42,029 nucleotides of DNA from Mycobacterium sp. 1165178.9 (GTDB lineage: Bacteria; Actinomycetota; Actinomycetes; Mycobacteriales; Mycobacteriaceae). The stretch is from assembly GCF_001673555.1 (NCBI RefSeq), contig NZ_LZMB01000514.1, forward strand, positions 1 to 42,029, read 5' to 3'. Positions 30,832 through 40,551 of this stretch are shown here, one piece after another; positions within the stretch are counted from its first letter, which is position 1; the number at the start of each line of letters is the position of its first letter. The translations under genes were made by a program, and so were the position numbers. The notes beneath the pieces are model-generated. The model worked only from the letters and a program-made list of their open reading frames with translations, ran no database searches and was not told the origin of the DNA.

Positions 30832-32703
30832 TTACTCGCGAGGTGGGGGCGGCGCCTCTTCGGGTACCGGTAGCCCGCACCGGGCCAGTTCGTAGCGCGG
30901 CACCCGGTCAATCCGGTACTTGGTGAACCGGAAGGAATTCACCAGGTTGGACAGGAAGCGGTGCGGGGTCATCGGTGCGCGCACCGAGCTGAGCACCGCC
31001 TTTGTCTCCGGGCATTGCAGCGCCGAGACTGCCTCTGCGACCCACTGTTGGTCCAGGTAGCCCGGAATCCCCGGAGGCAATTTCACCCAAGGGCCGTCGG
31101 CGATCACCCAGTCGGGAAAGAGGTTCTTGTCGTGCCCGATGCGGCCGTGCTTGAGCCGTTCGGTGTGTTGCGCAAGCGGATTCGCCAAGCCGATCTGATC
31201 GATCACCCTGACATCGAGCCCGACGTTCATGCCGACCATGCCTAGGTTGGTGAAAAACACTGCATGCTGGGGTTTTTGTGCGGACTTGTCGCCGGGTGGG
31301 GCCTGGGCCTGCGGAACCAGGTCCCACTGGATGTAGTTGCCCGACGGCAACAGCAGCGCGCCTTCGGGGGTGTTGTTGAGGGCGGTCAGGATGGCCGCCA
31401 TCCGCGGATAGCCCAGGTAGTCCGCCGCGGTCAGCGGGTGCGCGTTGCCGGTGGCCTGGGAGTAGAACCGGCGTTCGTCGACGATCCCGGAGTAGGTGAC
31501 GTGGGTGGCATCGTCGCCCATTCCGGGTGAATTCGCCGCCCACAGCGACCATCCGGCCAGTCCCAGCCACAGCGCGCCGGCGGCGCCGGCAACCCAGTTA
31601 CCGGTCTCCCGCGAGTAGTCCTGGCCGTCCGGGATGGCGATCGGTACGACCGCGACCGGAGCCAGCAGACAGAACAGCGGGGCCAGCAGCACCCGGGCGT
31701 GCATGAAGTCGCCGCCTTGGCGGATCCAGTAGAGGGCCTGCACCAGACCGCTGACCACCACCCACGCCACCACCGCGGGCGGGCTGTGCACAGCACGGGC
31801 CACCCGCCCGTAGTCGGGCGCCAGCGCGGGGCGCAGGAACGACGGCCGCCGGCGGGCTGCGAACAGCAGCACGCCCAGCGGTACGAGGAGCACCAAAGGA
31901 ATCCACACCGCGTACGGCGCGTCGAAATTGGAGAGGTAGATCATGCCTTGCGACCACTTGTCCCCGGCCGCGTCTTTGGCCAGGGCGGTGCCGGGCACCA
32001 GCAGGCCGTAATAGCCCATCCGGAAGATCTCGTAAGCGACCGGCACGAAACCGCCGGCCACCACGATCAGCACCCGGCGGCGCCAGGTCCGGGCGGCGAC
32101 GAGCATCATGATCAGCGCCAGGCCGCCCATGAGCGCCAGTTCCGGCCGGACCAGCACGCTGAAGCCGGCAACGAACGCGAGCAGGCCGGCGAACACCTTG
32201 TTATCCGCGCGGTTACGCACCGGCTGCGCCCAGCAGACCATCATCCACCACAACAGCCCGAGATAGGTCAGCGCCAAACCGCTCTCCAGACCGGACGTGG
32301 CGAAGTCCCGCGCCGGAGGCAGCGCGATGTACACCAGCGCGCCGGCGGGCAACATGATGGCCTTGCGGGCCCGCAAGCTCGGCGCGTACAGCCGCGCGGC
32401 GCCCAGCATCAGCAGCGCCACACCCACGATCGACAGCACCAGCGCGAGCGCGAGGGCCACGTACTCCATGCGCAGCGGGCCGCCGACCCAGCTGCCGACA
32501 TACATCAGGTAGGTCCAGGCGGTGGAGGTGTTGGCCTCCACCCGCTCACCCTGGTTGAACACCGGTCCGTTGCCCGCGAGCAGATTACGCACCGTGCGCA
32601 GCACGATGAGGCCGTCGTCGGCGATCCACCGACGCTGCCAACTTCCCCAGCCGAACAGCACGGCGACCAATGCCACGCTGATCCACAGGCTGACCCGCAC
32701 CAT
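30832..32703 (-). CDS. aftB: AftB, terminal beta-1,2-arabinofuranosyltransferase
   Basis: Membrane GT-C enzyme that adds the terminal beta-1,2-arabinose to arabinan, the mycolate attachment site. With ATG 32703 (MVRVSLWISVALVAVLFGWGS) it has 623 aa, near the 627 of M. tuberculosis Rv3805c. Alternative ATG 32763 adds MMRSRPVIRRPGWPVFPYTT and lies 28 bp after the ubiA stop. The GT-C acidic motif is in RRWIADDGLIVLRTV. About ten hydrophobic segments follow, then a soluble C-terminal domain with SPGMGDDATHVTYSGIVDERR and HDKNLFPDWVIADGPWVK. It ends EEAPPPPRE. Last gene of the glf-glfT2-PAP2-ubiA-aftB run. Confidence 0.94.
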   Translation of the reverse strand: MVRVSLWISVALVAVLFGWGSWQRRWIADDGLIVLRTVRNLLAGNGPVFNQGERVEANTSTAWTYLMYVGSWVGGPLRMEYVALALALVLSIVGVALLMLGAARLYAPSLRARKAIMLPAGALVYIALPPARDFATSGLESGLALTYLGLLWWMMVCWAQPVRNRADNKVFAGLLAFVAGFSVLVRPELALMGGLALIMMLVAARTWRRRVLIVVAGGFVPVAYEIFRMGYYGLLVPGTALAKDAAGDKWSQGMIYLSNFDAPYAVWIPLVLLVPLGVLLFAARRRPSFLRPALAPDYGRVARAVHSPPAVVAWVVVSGLVQALYWIRQGGDFMHARVLLAPLFCLLAPVAVVPIAIPDGQDYSRETGNWVAGAAGALWLGLAGWSLWAANSPGMGDDATHVTYSGIVDERRFYSQATGNAHPLTAADYLGYPRMAAILTALNNTPEGALLLPSGNYIQWDLVPQAQAPPGDKSAQKPQHAVFFTNLGMVGMNVGLDVRVIDQIGLANPLAQHTERLKHGRIGHDKNLFPDWVIADGPWVKLPPGIPGYLDQQWVAEAVSALQCPETKAVLSSVRAPMTPHRFLSNLVNSFRFTKYRIDRVPRYELARCGLPVPEEAPPPPRE

Positions 32704-32791
32704 GGTGGTGTACGGAAACACCGGCCAGCCGGGCCGCCTGATCACCGGCCGGCTGCGCATCATCCGCGCTTTGAGAGCCTGCAGTTCGGGG

Positions 32792-33700
32792 CTAACCGAA
32801 GGCAACGGCGGCTCCGACTGTTGCGATCCACGCCAAAAACAGCAGCTGCAGCACCCTGTCACGCAGCGCGATGTCTTCGGGTTCGCCGGCCAGCCCACCG
32901 TCCACGTCGACTGCGTAGCGCAGGATCGCGATGGTGAACGGGACCATGGACACCGCGAACCAAGACCCCGAGTGGCGGTCGCGTTCGAACGCCCACAGGC
33001 CGTAGCAGATCACCACCGCGGTGGCCGACAGCGTCCAGACGAAGCGCAGATAGGTGCTGGTGTAGCTCTCCAGCGACTTGCGTATCGCCGCCCCGGTGCG
33101 CTCCGCGAGCTGCAATTCGGCGTAGCGCTTGCCGGCCACCATGAACAGCGAAGCGAATGCGGCCGACAACAGGAACCACTGCGACAGCGGGATGTCGGTG
33201 GCCACACCGCCGGCGATGGCCCGCAGCAGATATGCCGACGACACGATGCAAATGTCAAGCACGGCTTGATGTTTGAGGCCGAAACAATAGGCCAGCTGCA
33301 TGGCGAGGTAGACGGCCATCACCAGCGCCAGGTTCGGCGTCACAAGCCATGCGATGCCCAGCGAAGCCGCGCCCAGCAGCACCGCCAAGCAGTAGGCCAG
33401 CCACTCGGGGACGATGCCCGCCGCGATCGGGCGGAACCTTTTGGTCGGGTGCTCGCGGTCGGCCTCGACGTCGCGCACATCGTTGACCAGATAGACCGAC
33501 GACGCCGCCAGGCTGAACACCACGAACGCCAACGCCACCTGCGTGAGCATCTGCGCGTAGTCATACCGAATACCACTGCCCAGCCCGGCCACCGGCGCGG
33601 CCAGCACCAACACGTTCTTCACCCACTGCCGGGGGCGTATCGCCTTGATCACCCCGGTGACCAGGTTGCCCGGCGGTCGGGTCACGACGTCCTCACTCAT
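32792..33700 (-). CDS. ubiA: UbiA, decaprenylphosphoryl-5-phosphoribose synthase
   Basis: Integral membrane prenyltransferase that transfers 5-phosphoribose from PRPP to decaprenyl phosphate, the first committed step to the arabinose donor DPA. 302 aa, exactly the M. tuberculosis length (Rv3806c). The first Asp-rich motif is NDVRDVEADREHP (Asn73, Asp74, Asp77, Asp81). The second conserved region is GLKHQAVLDICIVSSAYLLRA (Asp149), with about nine hydrophobic segments. ATG overlaps the stop of the PAP2 gene by four bases (ATGA), so both are made together. Its product is the substrate of the neighbouring phosphatase, then of DprE1/DprE2. Confidence 0.95.
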   Translation of the reverse strand: MSEDVVTRPPGNLVTGVIKAIRPRQWVKNVLVLAAPVAGLGSGIRYDYAQMLTQVALAFVVFSLAASSVYLVNDVRDVEADREHPTKRFRPIAAGIVPEWLAYCLAVLLGAASLGIAWLVTPNLALVMAVYLAMQLAYCFGLKHQAVLDICIVSSAYLLRAIAGGVATDIPLSQWFLLSAAFASLFMVAGKRYAELQLAERTGAAIRKSLESYTSTYLRFVWTLSATAVVICYGLWAFERDRHSGSWFAVSMVPFTIAILRYAVDVDGGLAGEPEDIALRDRVLQLLFLAWIATVGAAVAFG

Positions 33701-34239
33701 TCGGCTCCACCTCTTGCGACCTCTTGTGCGCGGCGCGCGATCGCCGCAACAACGGCACCGAGGGCGATGCCGAAGGCCACGTCGCTGGGGTAGTGCACGC
33801 CCAGCAGCATCCGTGACAACGCCATCGGCGGCACTAGGACCGCGGGCAGCGGCAAACCAGTGGTCCGGCCCAGCAGAATCGCCGCGGCGGTGGTCGAAGT
33901 GGCGTGTGCGGACGGGAAACTCAGTTGGCTCGGCGTGCCGACGTTCACCACGACGGCGGGATCGTGCGGCCGCAAGCGGCGCACGATCCGCTTGACGATG
34001 ACGGCGGCGGCGTGTGCGACGAACGCCCCTGCCCCGGCCACCAGCCAGTCCCGTCGCCGCCTCGGTGAAAGCACCGCGCCGAGCGCGGCGACGCCCACCC
34101 AGCCGATGCTGTGCTCACCGAAGTGGGACAGTGCGCGCGCCACGGGGAGCACGCCGGGACGATCGCTGAGTGCGGCCTGGACGGCGACGAGCGCGGCCAC
34201 CTCGCCGCGCGGCGCCTCTGCGGCGGCGGCCTCATGCAT
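33697..34239 (-). CDS. PAP2-type phosphatase (Rv3807c-like), probable DPPR phosphatase
   Basis: 180-residue membrane phosphatase of the PAP2 superfamily. All three motifs are seen: KRIVRRLRP (Lys83 to Arg89-Pro90), PSAHA (109-113) and SRMLLGVHYPSD (Arg143, His149, Asp153). Proposed to remove the 5-phosphate of decaprenylphosphoryl-5-phosphoribose before DprE1 acts; this rests on neighbours and family. The reading frame is open much further upstream to 34437, but that part lies antiparallel in frame-shifted glfT2 coding sequence and has no PAP2 features. I therefore chose ATG 34239 (MHEAAAAEAP), which overlaps the glfT2 stop by eight bases. M. tuberculosis Rv3807c is about 165 aa. Confidence 0.9.
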   Translation of the reverse strand: MHEAAAAEAPRGEVAALVAVQAALSDRPGVLPVARALSHFGEHSIGWVGVAALGAVLSPRRRRDWLVAGAGAFVAHAAAVIVKRIVRRLRPHDPAVVVNVGTPSQLSFPSAHATSTTAAAILLGRTTGLPLPAVLVPPMALSRMLLGVHYPSDVAFGIALGAVVAAIARRAQEVARGGAE

Positions 34240-36142
34240 GTTCGGCAGCCGGCTGGGGGCTCCGCCCGCTTGCGGGGGACAACGCCGTCTCCCACTTCTG
34301 CTTGCTGGACAACACGGGCAGCGCGCCGCGGTACACCGTGCGCATTTCGTCGAACCTGCTGAGCAGTTGACGCTGACGGCGCAGCGAGGCGAACAACAGC
34401 GAGAACATCTTTCGCCGGTCCCGCTGGCGGTAGACAACGCCGCAACCGTCGGCCGTGGTGACCGTCACGCCGTCGACGGTGCACAGCCGGAACCAGCGCG
34501 CATCCTGGGTCGGCACATTGAACTCGGGCCGCGTGCGGGACTGCGGGTCGGCCTTCGTCATGTTGTGCAGGATTCCGCGGGCCAGCCGGTAGCCGATCGA
34601 CACCGGGTTCACCGGCGGCCTCATCGCCTTGGTCTTGTGCTGCGGCGAAGCGAGTTCGCTGGCTGCCGGCAGCACGACGGCGTCCGGGTATTCCTTGCGC
34701 AGGCGATGCACCTCGGGCAGCGCGGATTCCAGGATCGAGAAGATGTGTTCGGGCCCAGCGAGGAAGTCATCGATGGCCCGGTTCTGGATTGCGACCGTCG
34801 AATATTCAAGGCAGGCAAGGTGTTTCAGTGTCGCCTTGAGGTGGCTGCGGACCAGGCCCGTGATGTCGCCATCCCAGTGCAACGATGCCACCACCAACCG
34901 GTTGCGCAGGTGGAAGTAGGCCTGCCAGTCGATGGCGTCGTCCTTGTCGCTCCAGGCCATGTGCCAGATCGCGGCGCCGGGCAGCGTGACGGTGGGGTAA
35001 CCGTGCTCACCGGCGCGCAGACCGTACTCGGCGTCGTCCCATTTGATGAACAACGGCAGCGGCTGGCCCAGTTCCTCGGCGACCTGGCGCGGGATCATGC
35101 ACGTCCACCAGCCGTTGAAGTCGACGTCGATGCGACGGTGCAGCAGTGCGCTGCGATCGTTCTTGTCGTTCAACGGAAATCTGGCGAAGTCGTGGTCGTA
35201 CTCGGCGTGCGGCGCGGCGGTCCACATGAAGTTCGATTGGTTGACGACCTCCCCCATGATGTGCAGGTGTGACGGCTCCTGCAGGTTCAGCATCTGCCCG
35301 CCGATCAGCGTCGGCGTCTTGGCGAAACGGTTGAGCGCCAGCACCCGCAGGATCGTGTCCGGCTCGATGCGGATGTCGTCGTCCATGAACAGAATCTGTT
35401 GACAGTCCGTGTTTTTCAGCGCCTCGTACATCACCCGGCTGTAGCCACCGGAGCCGCCGAGGTTCGGCTGGTTGTGGATGGACAGCCGGTTGCCCAGGCC
35501 CGCGGCCGCCGCCGCGAAGTCCGGGTGGTCACGCACCTTGCGCACCCCCTGGTCCGGGACGATGACCGCACCAATCACCTGGTCCACCAACGGATCTGCG
35601 GTGAGATCGGCCAGCGCGTTGACGCAGTCGGCGGGGCGGTTGAATGTGGGGATGCCGACGGCGATGTTGGCGATGCCCGGAGCGGGCTCGGTGGCATACC
35701 AGCCGCCGCTGATCAGGTTGACCGCGGTGTCGGTGGTGATGTCGAACCAGATCCAGCCACCGTCCTCGAAAGGCTTGAGCGCCACCTCGATTTCGACGAT
35801 CGCCGGCTGCTCGTCGGTGCCGACGAATTGGCGGCCTTCCACCGAGATGCGCACCCCGGTGGCCTTGGTCCGATAGACGTCGACGCGTCCCGTTCCGGTC
35901 AGCTCGACCCGCAGCACCACCGACTGACAGATGGACCACCGCCGCCAGTAACTGGCCGGGAACGCGTTGAAGTAGGTGGCGAACGACACCTCGGACTCTT
36001 TGCCGATCTCCAGCGAGGTACGGCTGGTGGCGTGCGCGCGCCGGGCGTTGGTCGTCGACTCCTCCAGGTACAGCTTGCGCACGTCGAGCGGCTCGCCGGG
36101 ACGCGGCAGGATGATCCGGGACAGCAGGCTCACGGCAGTCAT
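34232..36142 (-). CDS. glfT2: GlfT2, galactofuranosyltransferase
   Basis: Bifunctional processive GT2 enzyme that polymerises the galactan with alternating beta-1,5 and beta-1,6 galactofuranose from UDP-Galf. 636 aa, about the M. tuberculosis length (637). N-terminal beta-barrel domain to about residue 155, then the GT-A domain: AVGIPTFNRPADCVNAL, metal-binding triad Asp254-Asp255-Asp256 in FMDDDIRIEPD, catalytic base Asp370 in FIKWDDAEYG, His394 in IWHMAWSDKDD. The C-terminal helical domain ends SSKQKWETALSPASG. The start ATG directly follows the glf stop (TGAATG), so the two are coupled. UDP-Galf made by Glf is its donor. Confidence 0.96.
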   Translation of the reverse strand: MTAVSLLSRIILPRPGEPLDVRKLYLEESTTNARRAHATSRTSLEIGKESEVSFATYFNAFPASYWRRWSICQSVVLRVELTGTGRVDVYRTKATGVRISVEGRQFVGTDEQPAIVEIEVALKPFEDGGWIWFDITTDTAVNLISGGWYATEPAPGIANIAVGIPTFNRPADCVNALADLTADPLVDQVIGAVIVPDQGVRKVRDHPDFAAAAAGLGNRLSIHNQPNLGGSGGYSRVMYEALKNTDCQQILFMDDDIRIEPDTILRVLALNRFAKTPTLIGGQMLNLQEPSHLHIMGEVVNQSNFMWTAAPHAEYDHDFARFPLNDKNDRSALLHRRIDVDFNGWWTCMIPRQVAEELGQPLPLFIKWDDAEYGLRAGEHGYPTVTLPGAAIWHMAWSDKDDAIDWQAYFHLRNRLVVASLHWDGDITGLVRSHLKATLKHLACLEYSTVAIQNRAIDDFLAGPEHIFSILESALPEVHRLRKEYPDAVVLPAASELASPQHKTKAMRPPVNPVSIGYRLARGILHNMTKADPQSRTRPEFNVPTQDARWFRLCTVDGVTVTTADGCGVVYRQRDRRKMFSLLFASLRRQRQLLSRFDEMRTVYRGALPVLSSKQKWETALSPASGRSPQPAAEHA

Positions 36143-37603
<1,461 letters not shown>

Positions 37604-38746
37604 GTGCCGAACCGACGCCGACGCAAGCTCTCAACAGCCATGAGCGCGGTTGCCGCCCTGGCAGTGGCGAGTCCTTGCGCATACTTCCTTGTTTACGAAT
37701 CAACCGCCGGCAACAAGGCGCCCGAGCATCACGCGTTCAAGCAGGCCGCGGTGATGAGCGATCTGCCCGGTGAGCTGATGGGCGCGCTGTCGCAGGGCTT
37801 GTCGCAATTCGGGATCAACCTGCCCCCGGTGCCCGCCTTGAGCGGGGGTGCTGCCGGCACGCCGGGTCTCGCCAGCCCCAGCCTGGGCACTCCGGGTCTC
37901 GGGACCCCGGGCCTGGGGACGACGGGTCTGACCAATCCGGCAATGACCAGCCCCGGCTTGGCCAGCCCCGGCTTGGCCAGCCCCGGCTTGGCTAGCCCCG
38001 GCTTGGCCAGCCCCGGCTTGGCTAGCCCCGGCTTGGCCAGCCCCGGCACGGCGCCCATGACGCCCGGGCTCACCGCGCCCGGCGCGTTGCCGACCACCCC
38101 TGGTGGCGGCCCCGCGCCCCCGGGCGCCGGACTCAACCCCGCGCTCTCCAACCCCGGGCTGACCAGCCCGGCTGGGGTCACACCGGGCCTGGGTGCCCCG
38201 GCGATGTCGCCGAGCGAGGTGCCGATCGACTCTGGGGCCGGGTTGGATCCGGGCGCCGGTGGCACCTACCCGATCCTGGGCGACCCGTCCACCTTCGGTA
38301 ACGCTTCGCCGATTGGTGGCGGCGGTACCGGCCTGGGCGCTGGCTCCGGCACCGGTGGCGGTGCCAGTGGCGGTCTGGTCAACGACGTGATGCAGGCCGC
38401 CAACCAGCTGGGCGCCGGCCAGGCGATCGACCTGCTCAAGGGCTTGGTCATGCCGGCCATCACGCAGGGCATGCACGGCGGCGCCGGAGCCGCGAGTGCC
38501 CTGCCGGGCGCCGCGGGTGCCCTGCCGGGTGCGGCGGGTGCCTTGCCGGGTGTGGCGGGTGCGCTGCCGGGTGCGGCGGGTGCCCTGCCGGGCGCTGCGG
38601 GTGCCTTGCCGGGTGTGGCGGGCGCGCTGCCGGGTGCCGCGGGTGCCCTGCCGGGCGCCGCTGCTGGTGCTCTCCCTGCCGCCGCGGGTGCGGCCGGTGC
38701 ACTGCCGGCGGCCGCCGGTGCCCTACCGGCACTGCCCCCGGTCTAA
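37604..38746 (+). CDS. erp: Erp, exported repetitive protein (PirG)
   Basis: Surface-exposed virulence protein of mycobacteria. GTG 37604 (VPNRRRRKLSTAMSAVAALAV) is set by the upstream TTGAGGAGA and matches the M. tuberculosis N-terminus; the frame is open earlier but without support. Residues 1-22 are a signal peptide (core VAALAVASPCAYFLV). A conserved block (APEHHAFKQAAVMSDLPGELM, FGINLPPVPAL) precedes the central repeats, where six PGLAS units replace the PGLTS units of M. tuberculosis. A second conserved block, GLVNDVMQAANQLGAGQAIDLLKGL, is followed by eight ALPG(A/V)AG units and a Pro/Ala end. At 380 aa it is about 100 longer than M. tuberculosis Erp, mostly from the C-terminal array. 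Transcribed alone, followed by a large hairpin. Confidence 0.94.
   Translation: MPNRRRRKLSTAMSAVAALAVASPCAYFLVYESTAGNKAPEHHAFKQAAVMSDLPGELMGALSQGLSQFGINLPPVPALSGGAAGTPGLASPSLGTPGLGTPGLGTTGLTNPAMTSPGLASPGLASPGLASPGLASPGLASPGLASPGTAPMTPGLTAPGALPTTPGGGPAPPGAGLNPALSNPGLTSPAGVTPGLGAPAMSPSEVPIDSGAGLDPGAGGTYPILGDPSTFGNASPIGGGGTGLGAGSGTGGGASGGLVNDVMQAANQLGAGQAIDLLKGLVMPAITQGMHGGAGAASALPGAAGALPGAAGALPGVAGALPGAAGALPGAAGALPGVAGALPGAAGALPGAAAGALPAAAGAAGALPAAAGALPALPPV
37949..38038 (+). repeat. Six 15-bp tandem repeats in erp (PGLAS)
   Basis: Six units of AGCCCCGGCTTGGCC encode SPGLA in register. Units differ only in the last base (GCC or GCT), with the GCT form at units 3 and 5. Near-identity at DNA level suggests recent slippage and a variable copy number among strains. 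Confidence 0.95.
38498..38665 (+). repeat. Eight 21-bp tandem repeats at the erp 3' end (ALPGxAG)
   Basis: Eight 21-bp units encode ALPGAAG or ALPGVAG in the order A-A-V-A-A-V-A-A, so a 63-bp higher-order period is visible. Synonymous third-base changes are more frequent than in the 15-bp array, which suggests this array is older. Confidence 0.93.
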
Positions 38747-38759
38747 TCCATTTCAAACT

Positions 38760-38810
38760 CTCCACAAGACGGCACCGCAGATGATCTGCGGTGCCGTCGA
38801 CTTTGTGGAG
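38760..38810 (+). terminator. Large perfect hairpin between erp and the Rv3811-like gene
   Basis: GACGGCACCGCAGAT (38768-38782) and its exact complement (38784-38798) flank one base, and an outer stem CTCCACAA/TTGTGGAG (38760-38767 with 38803-38810) encloses them. It starts 14 bp after the erp stop. The lack of a T-run is usual for mycobacteria. Confidence 0.8.
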
Positions 38811-38862
38811 ATTCACCATCCCGCGGCTCGTGTCGTCTCACAGATAACACCAGAAACACACG

Positions 38863-38874
38863 TAACATCGCCTG
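38863..38874 (+). promoter_or_regulatory. Leaderless promoter of the Rv3811-like gene
   Basis: TAACAT (38863-38868) fits TANNNT and ends six bases before GTG 38875, so transcription probably begins at the start codon. No ribosome binding site is seen. Confidence 0.5.
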
Positions 38875-40545
38875 GTGCCTCGCAGTCGTGCGCCGACGAT
38901 GCTGCTCACCGCCGTGGCGGCGACCGTCCTCCTCGTCTCGTGGGTGACGGACCCGACCCGCGATCGCGGTACCGCCGGCCCGCCGGCTTCGCACGGCACC
39001 CAACTCGTGGAGCAACCGCTGATCGGGCTGGGCCCGGGCGTCACGGTTCGCGAAATCAGTCAGGCCACTCCCTTTTCTCTGGTCGCCCTCACCGGCGACC
39101 TGGCCGGCACGTCTACCCGCGTGCGCGCGAAGCGCCCCGACGGTTCGTGGGGCCCCTGGTACCAGACCGAGTACGAAACGGCGGCACCCGATCCGGCGCC
39201 TCCGGCGGGCACCGAAGAACCGGCCGGGCCGGCCGCCGGCGGCGCGACCGAAGGGCCTCGTGGAACCGATCCGCTGTTCGTCGGCACCACCACGACCGTC
39301 CAGATCGCCGTCACCCGCCCGCTCGACGCGACGGTGACCCAAACGCCGCCGGCGCCGCCGAGCGCGAAGGCCGATCTGGGCTACAAACCCGCATCCCGGG
39401 AAAAGCCCTTCGGGCAGAACATCTCGGCCGTCCTCATCTCCCCACCACAGGCGCCGGCCAAAACACGTTGGACACCACCAGCCGGAGTCTTGATGCCCGG
39501 CCAGGCCCCGCCCATCATCAGCCGAGCCGAGTGGGGCGCCGACGAGTCCCTGCGATGCGGTACCCCGCAGTACGACAACGGGATTCGCGCTGCGGTCGTC
39601 CACCACACCGCGGGCAGCAATGACTACTCACCGCTTGAATCAGCCGGGATCGTCAAGGCCATCTACACCTATCACAGCAAGACGCTGGGCTGGTGCGACA
39701 TCGCCTACAACGCACTGGTCGACAAGTACGGCCAGGTGTTCGAGGGCAGCGCAGGCGGGCTCACCAAGGCGGTCGAGGCCTTCCACACCGGCGGATTCAA
39801 CCGCAACACCTTCGGTGTGGCGATGATCGGCAACTTCGACGACGTGCCCCCCACGCCGATCCAGCTCAGAATGATGGGCCGGCTGCTCGGCTGGCGGCTG
39901 GGCCTGGATGGCGTCGACCCCAAGGGCACGGTGCAACTGGAGTCGGCCGGCAGCCACTACACCACCTTTCCGGCCGGCTCCATCGCAACGCTGCCGACCA
40001 TCTTCACCCACCGCGACGTCGGCAATACCGATTGTCCGGGCAACGCCGCCTACGCGCTGCTGGACGAAATGCGTGACATCGCATCGCATGTCAACGATCC
40101 GCCGGAAGAATTGCTCAAGGCGCTGCAGGGCGGTGCGATCTATGACCACTGGCAAGCGATCGGCGGGATGACCAGCGTGCTGGGCGCGCCGACCTCGCCG
40201 GAAGACGACGCCGAAGGCAATGCCCGCTTCGTCACCTTCGCCCGCGGCGCGATGTACTGGTCACCCGAGACCGGCGCCCAGCCGGTCACCGGCGCCATTT
40301 ACGACGCATGGGGCTCGCAGAGCTACGAACGCGGCCCGCTCGGATTGCCGACCAGCGCGGAAATTCAACAGCCGCTGCAGATTACGCAGAACTTCCAGCA
40401 CGGCACGCTCAACTATGAGCGGCTGACCGGAGATGTCACCGAGGTCGTGGACGGAATCACGGTTCCACTGACAACCGAATCGCCAAGCGGCCCAACGGTA
40501 CCGGCCGAGCACTTCTCGCTGCCGTCGCACCCGACGCCGACATAA
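38875..40545 (+). CDS. Secreted PGRP/amidase-2 protein with LGFP repeats (Rv3811-like)
   Basis: 556-residue exported protein; M. tuberculosis Rv3811 has about 539. GTG 38875 is followed by a signal or anchor (TMLLTAVAATVLLVSWV, residues 8-24). A low-complexity Pro/Ala/Glu part near 105-125 follows. The peptidoglycan-recognition (N-acetylmuramoyl-L-alanine amidase type 2) domain spans about 210-400, with ISRAEWGADESLRC, VVHHTAGSNDYS, WCDIAYNALVDKYGQVFEG, and THRDVGNTDCPG. The His of VHH, the His of THRD and the Cys of DCPG are the expected zinc ligands, so it is probably catalytic. From about 420, LGFP-type repeats (WQAIGGMTSVLGAPTS, GPLGLPTS) should bind the cell wall. It ends 6 bp from the convergent HAD gene. 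Confidence 0.88.
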   Translation: MPRSRAPTMLLTAVAATVLLVSWVTDPTRDRGTAGPPASHGTQLVEQPLIGLGPGVTVREISQATPFSLVALTGDLAGTSTRVRAKRPDGSWGPWYQTEYETAAPDPAPPAGTEEPAGPAAGGATEGPRGTDPLFVGTTTTVQIAVTRPLDATVTQTPPAPPSAKADLGYKPASREKPFGQNISAVLISPPQAPAKTRWTPPAGVLMPGQAPPIISRAEWGADESLRCGTPQYDNGIRAAVVHHTAGSNDYSPLESAGIVKAIYTYHSKTLGWCDIAYNALVDKYGQVFEGSAGGLTKAVEAFHTGGFNRNTFGVAMIGNFDDVPPTPIQLRMMGRLLGWRLGLDGVDPKGTVQLESAGSHYTTFPAGSIATLPTIFTHRDVGNTDCPGNAAYALLDEMRDIASHVNDPPEELLKALQGGAIYDHWQAIGGMTSVLGAPTSPEDDAEGNARFVTFARGAMYWSPETGAQPVTGAIYDAWGSQSYERGPLGLPTSAEIQQPLQITQNFQHGTLNYERLTGDVTEVVDGITVPLTTESPSGPTVPAEHFSLPSHPTPT

Positions 40546-40551
40546 CCGTCG

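Noticed and set aside
32704..32898. Upstream start for aftB overlapping ubiA
   Set aside because: The extension is out-of-frame ubiA sequence; M. tuberculosis AftB begins at MVRVSLW, matching ATG 32703.
34240..34437. N-terminal extension of the PAP2 phosphatase
   Set aside because: The extension overlaps the end of glfT2, is Cys/Arg-rich and lacks family features; ATG 34239 fits the family length.
37949..38665. Erp repeats as a CRISPR array
   Set aside because: Units are contiguous, in frame, without spacers, and encode a known repeat protein.
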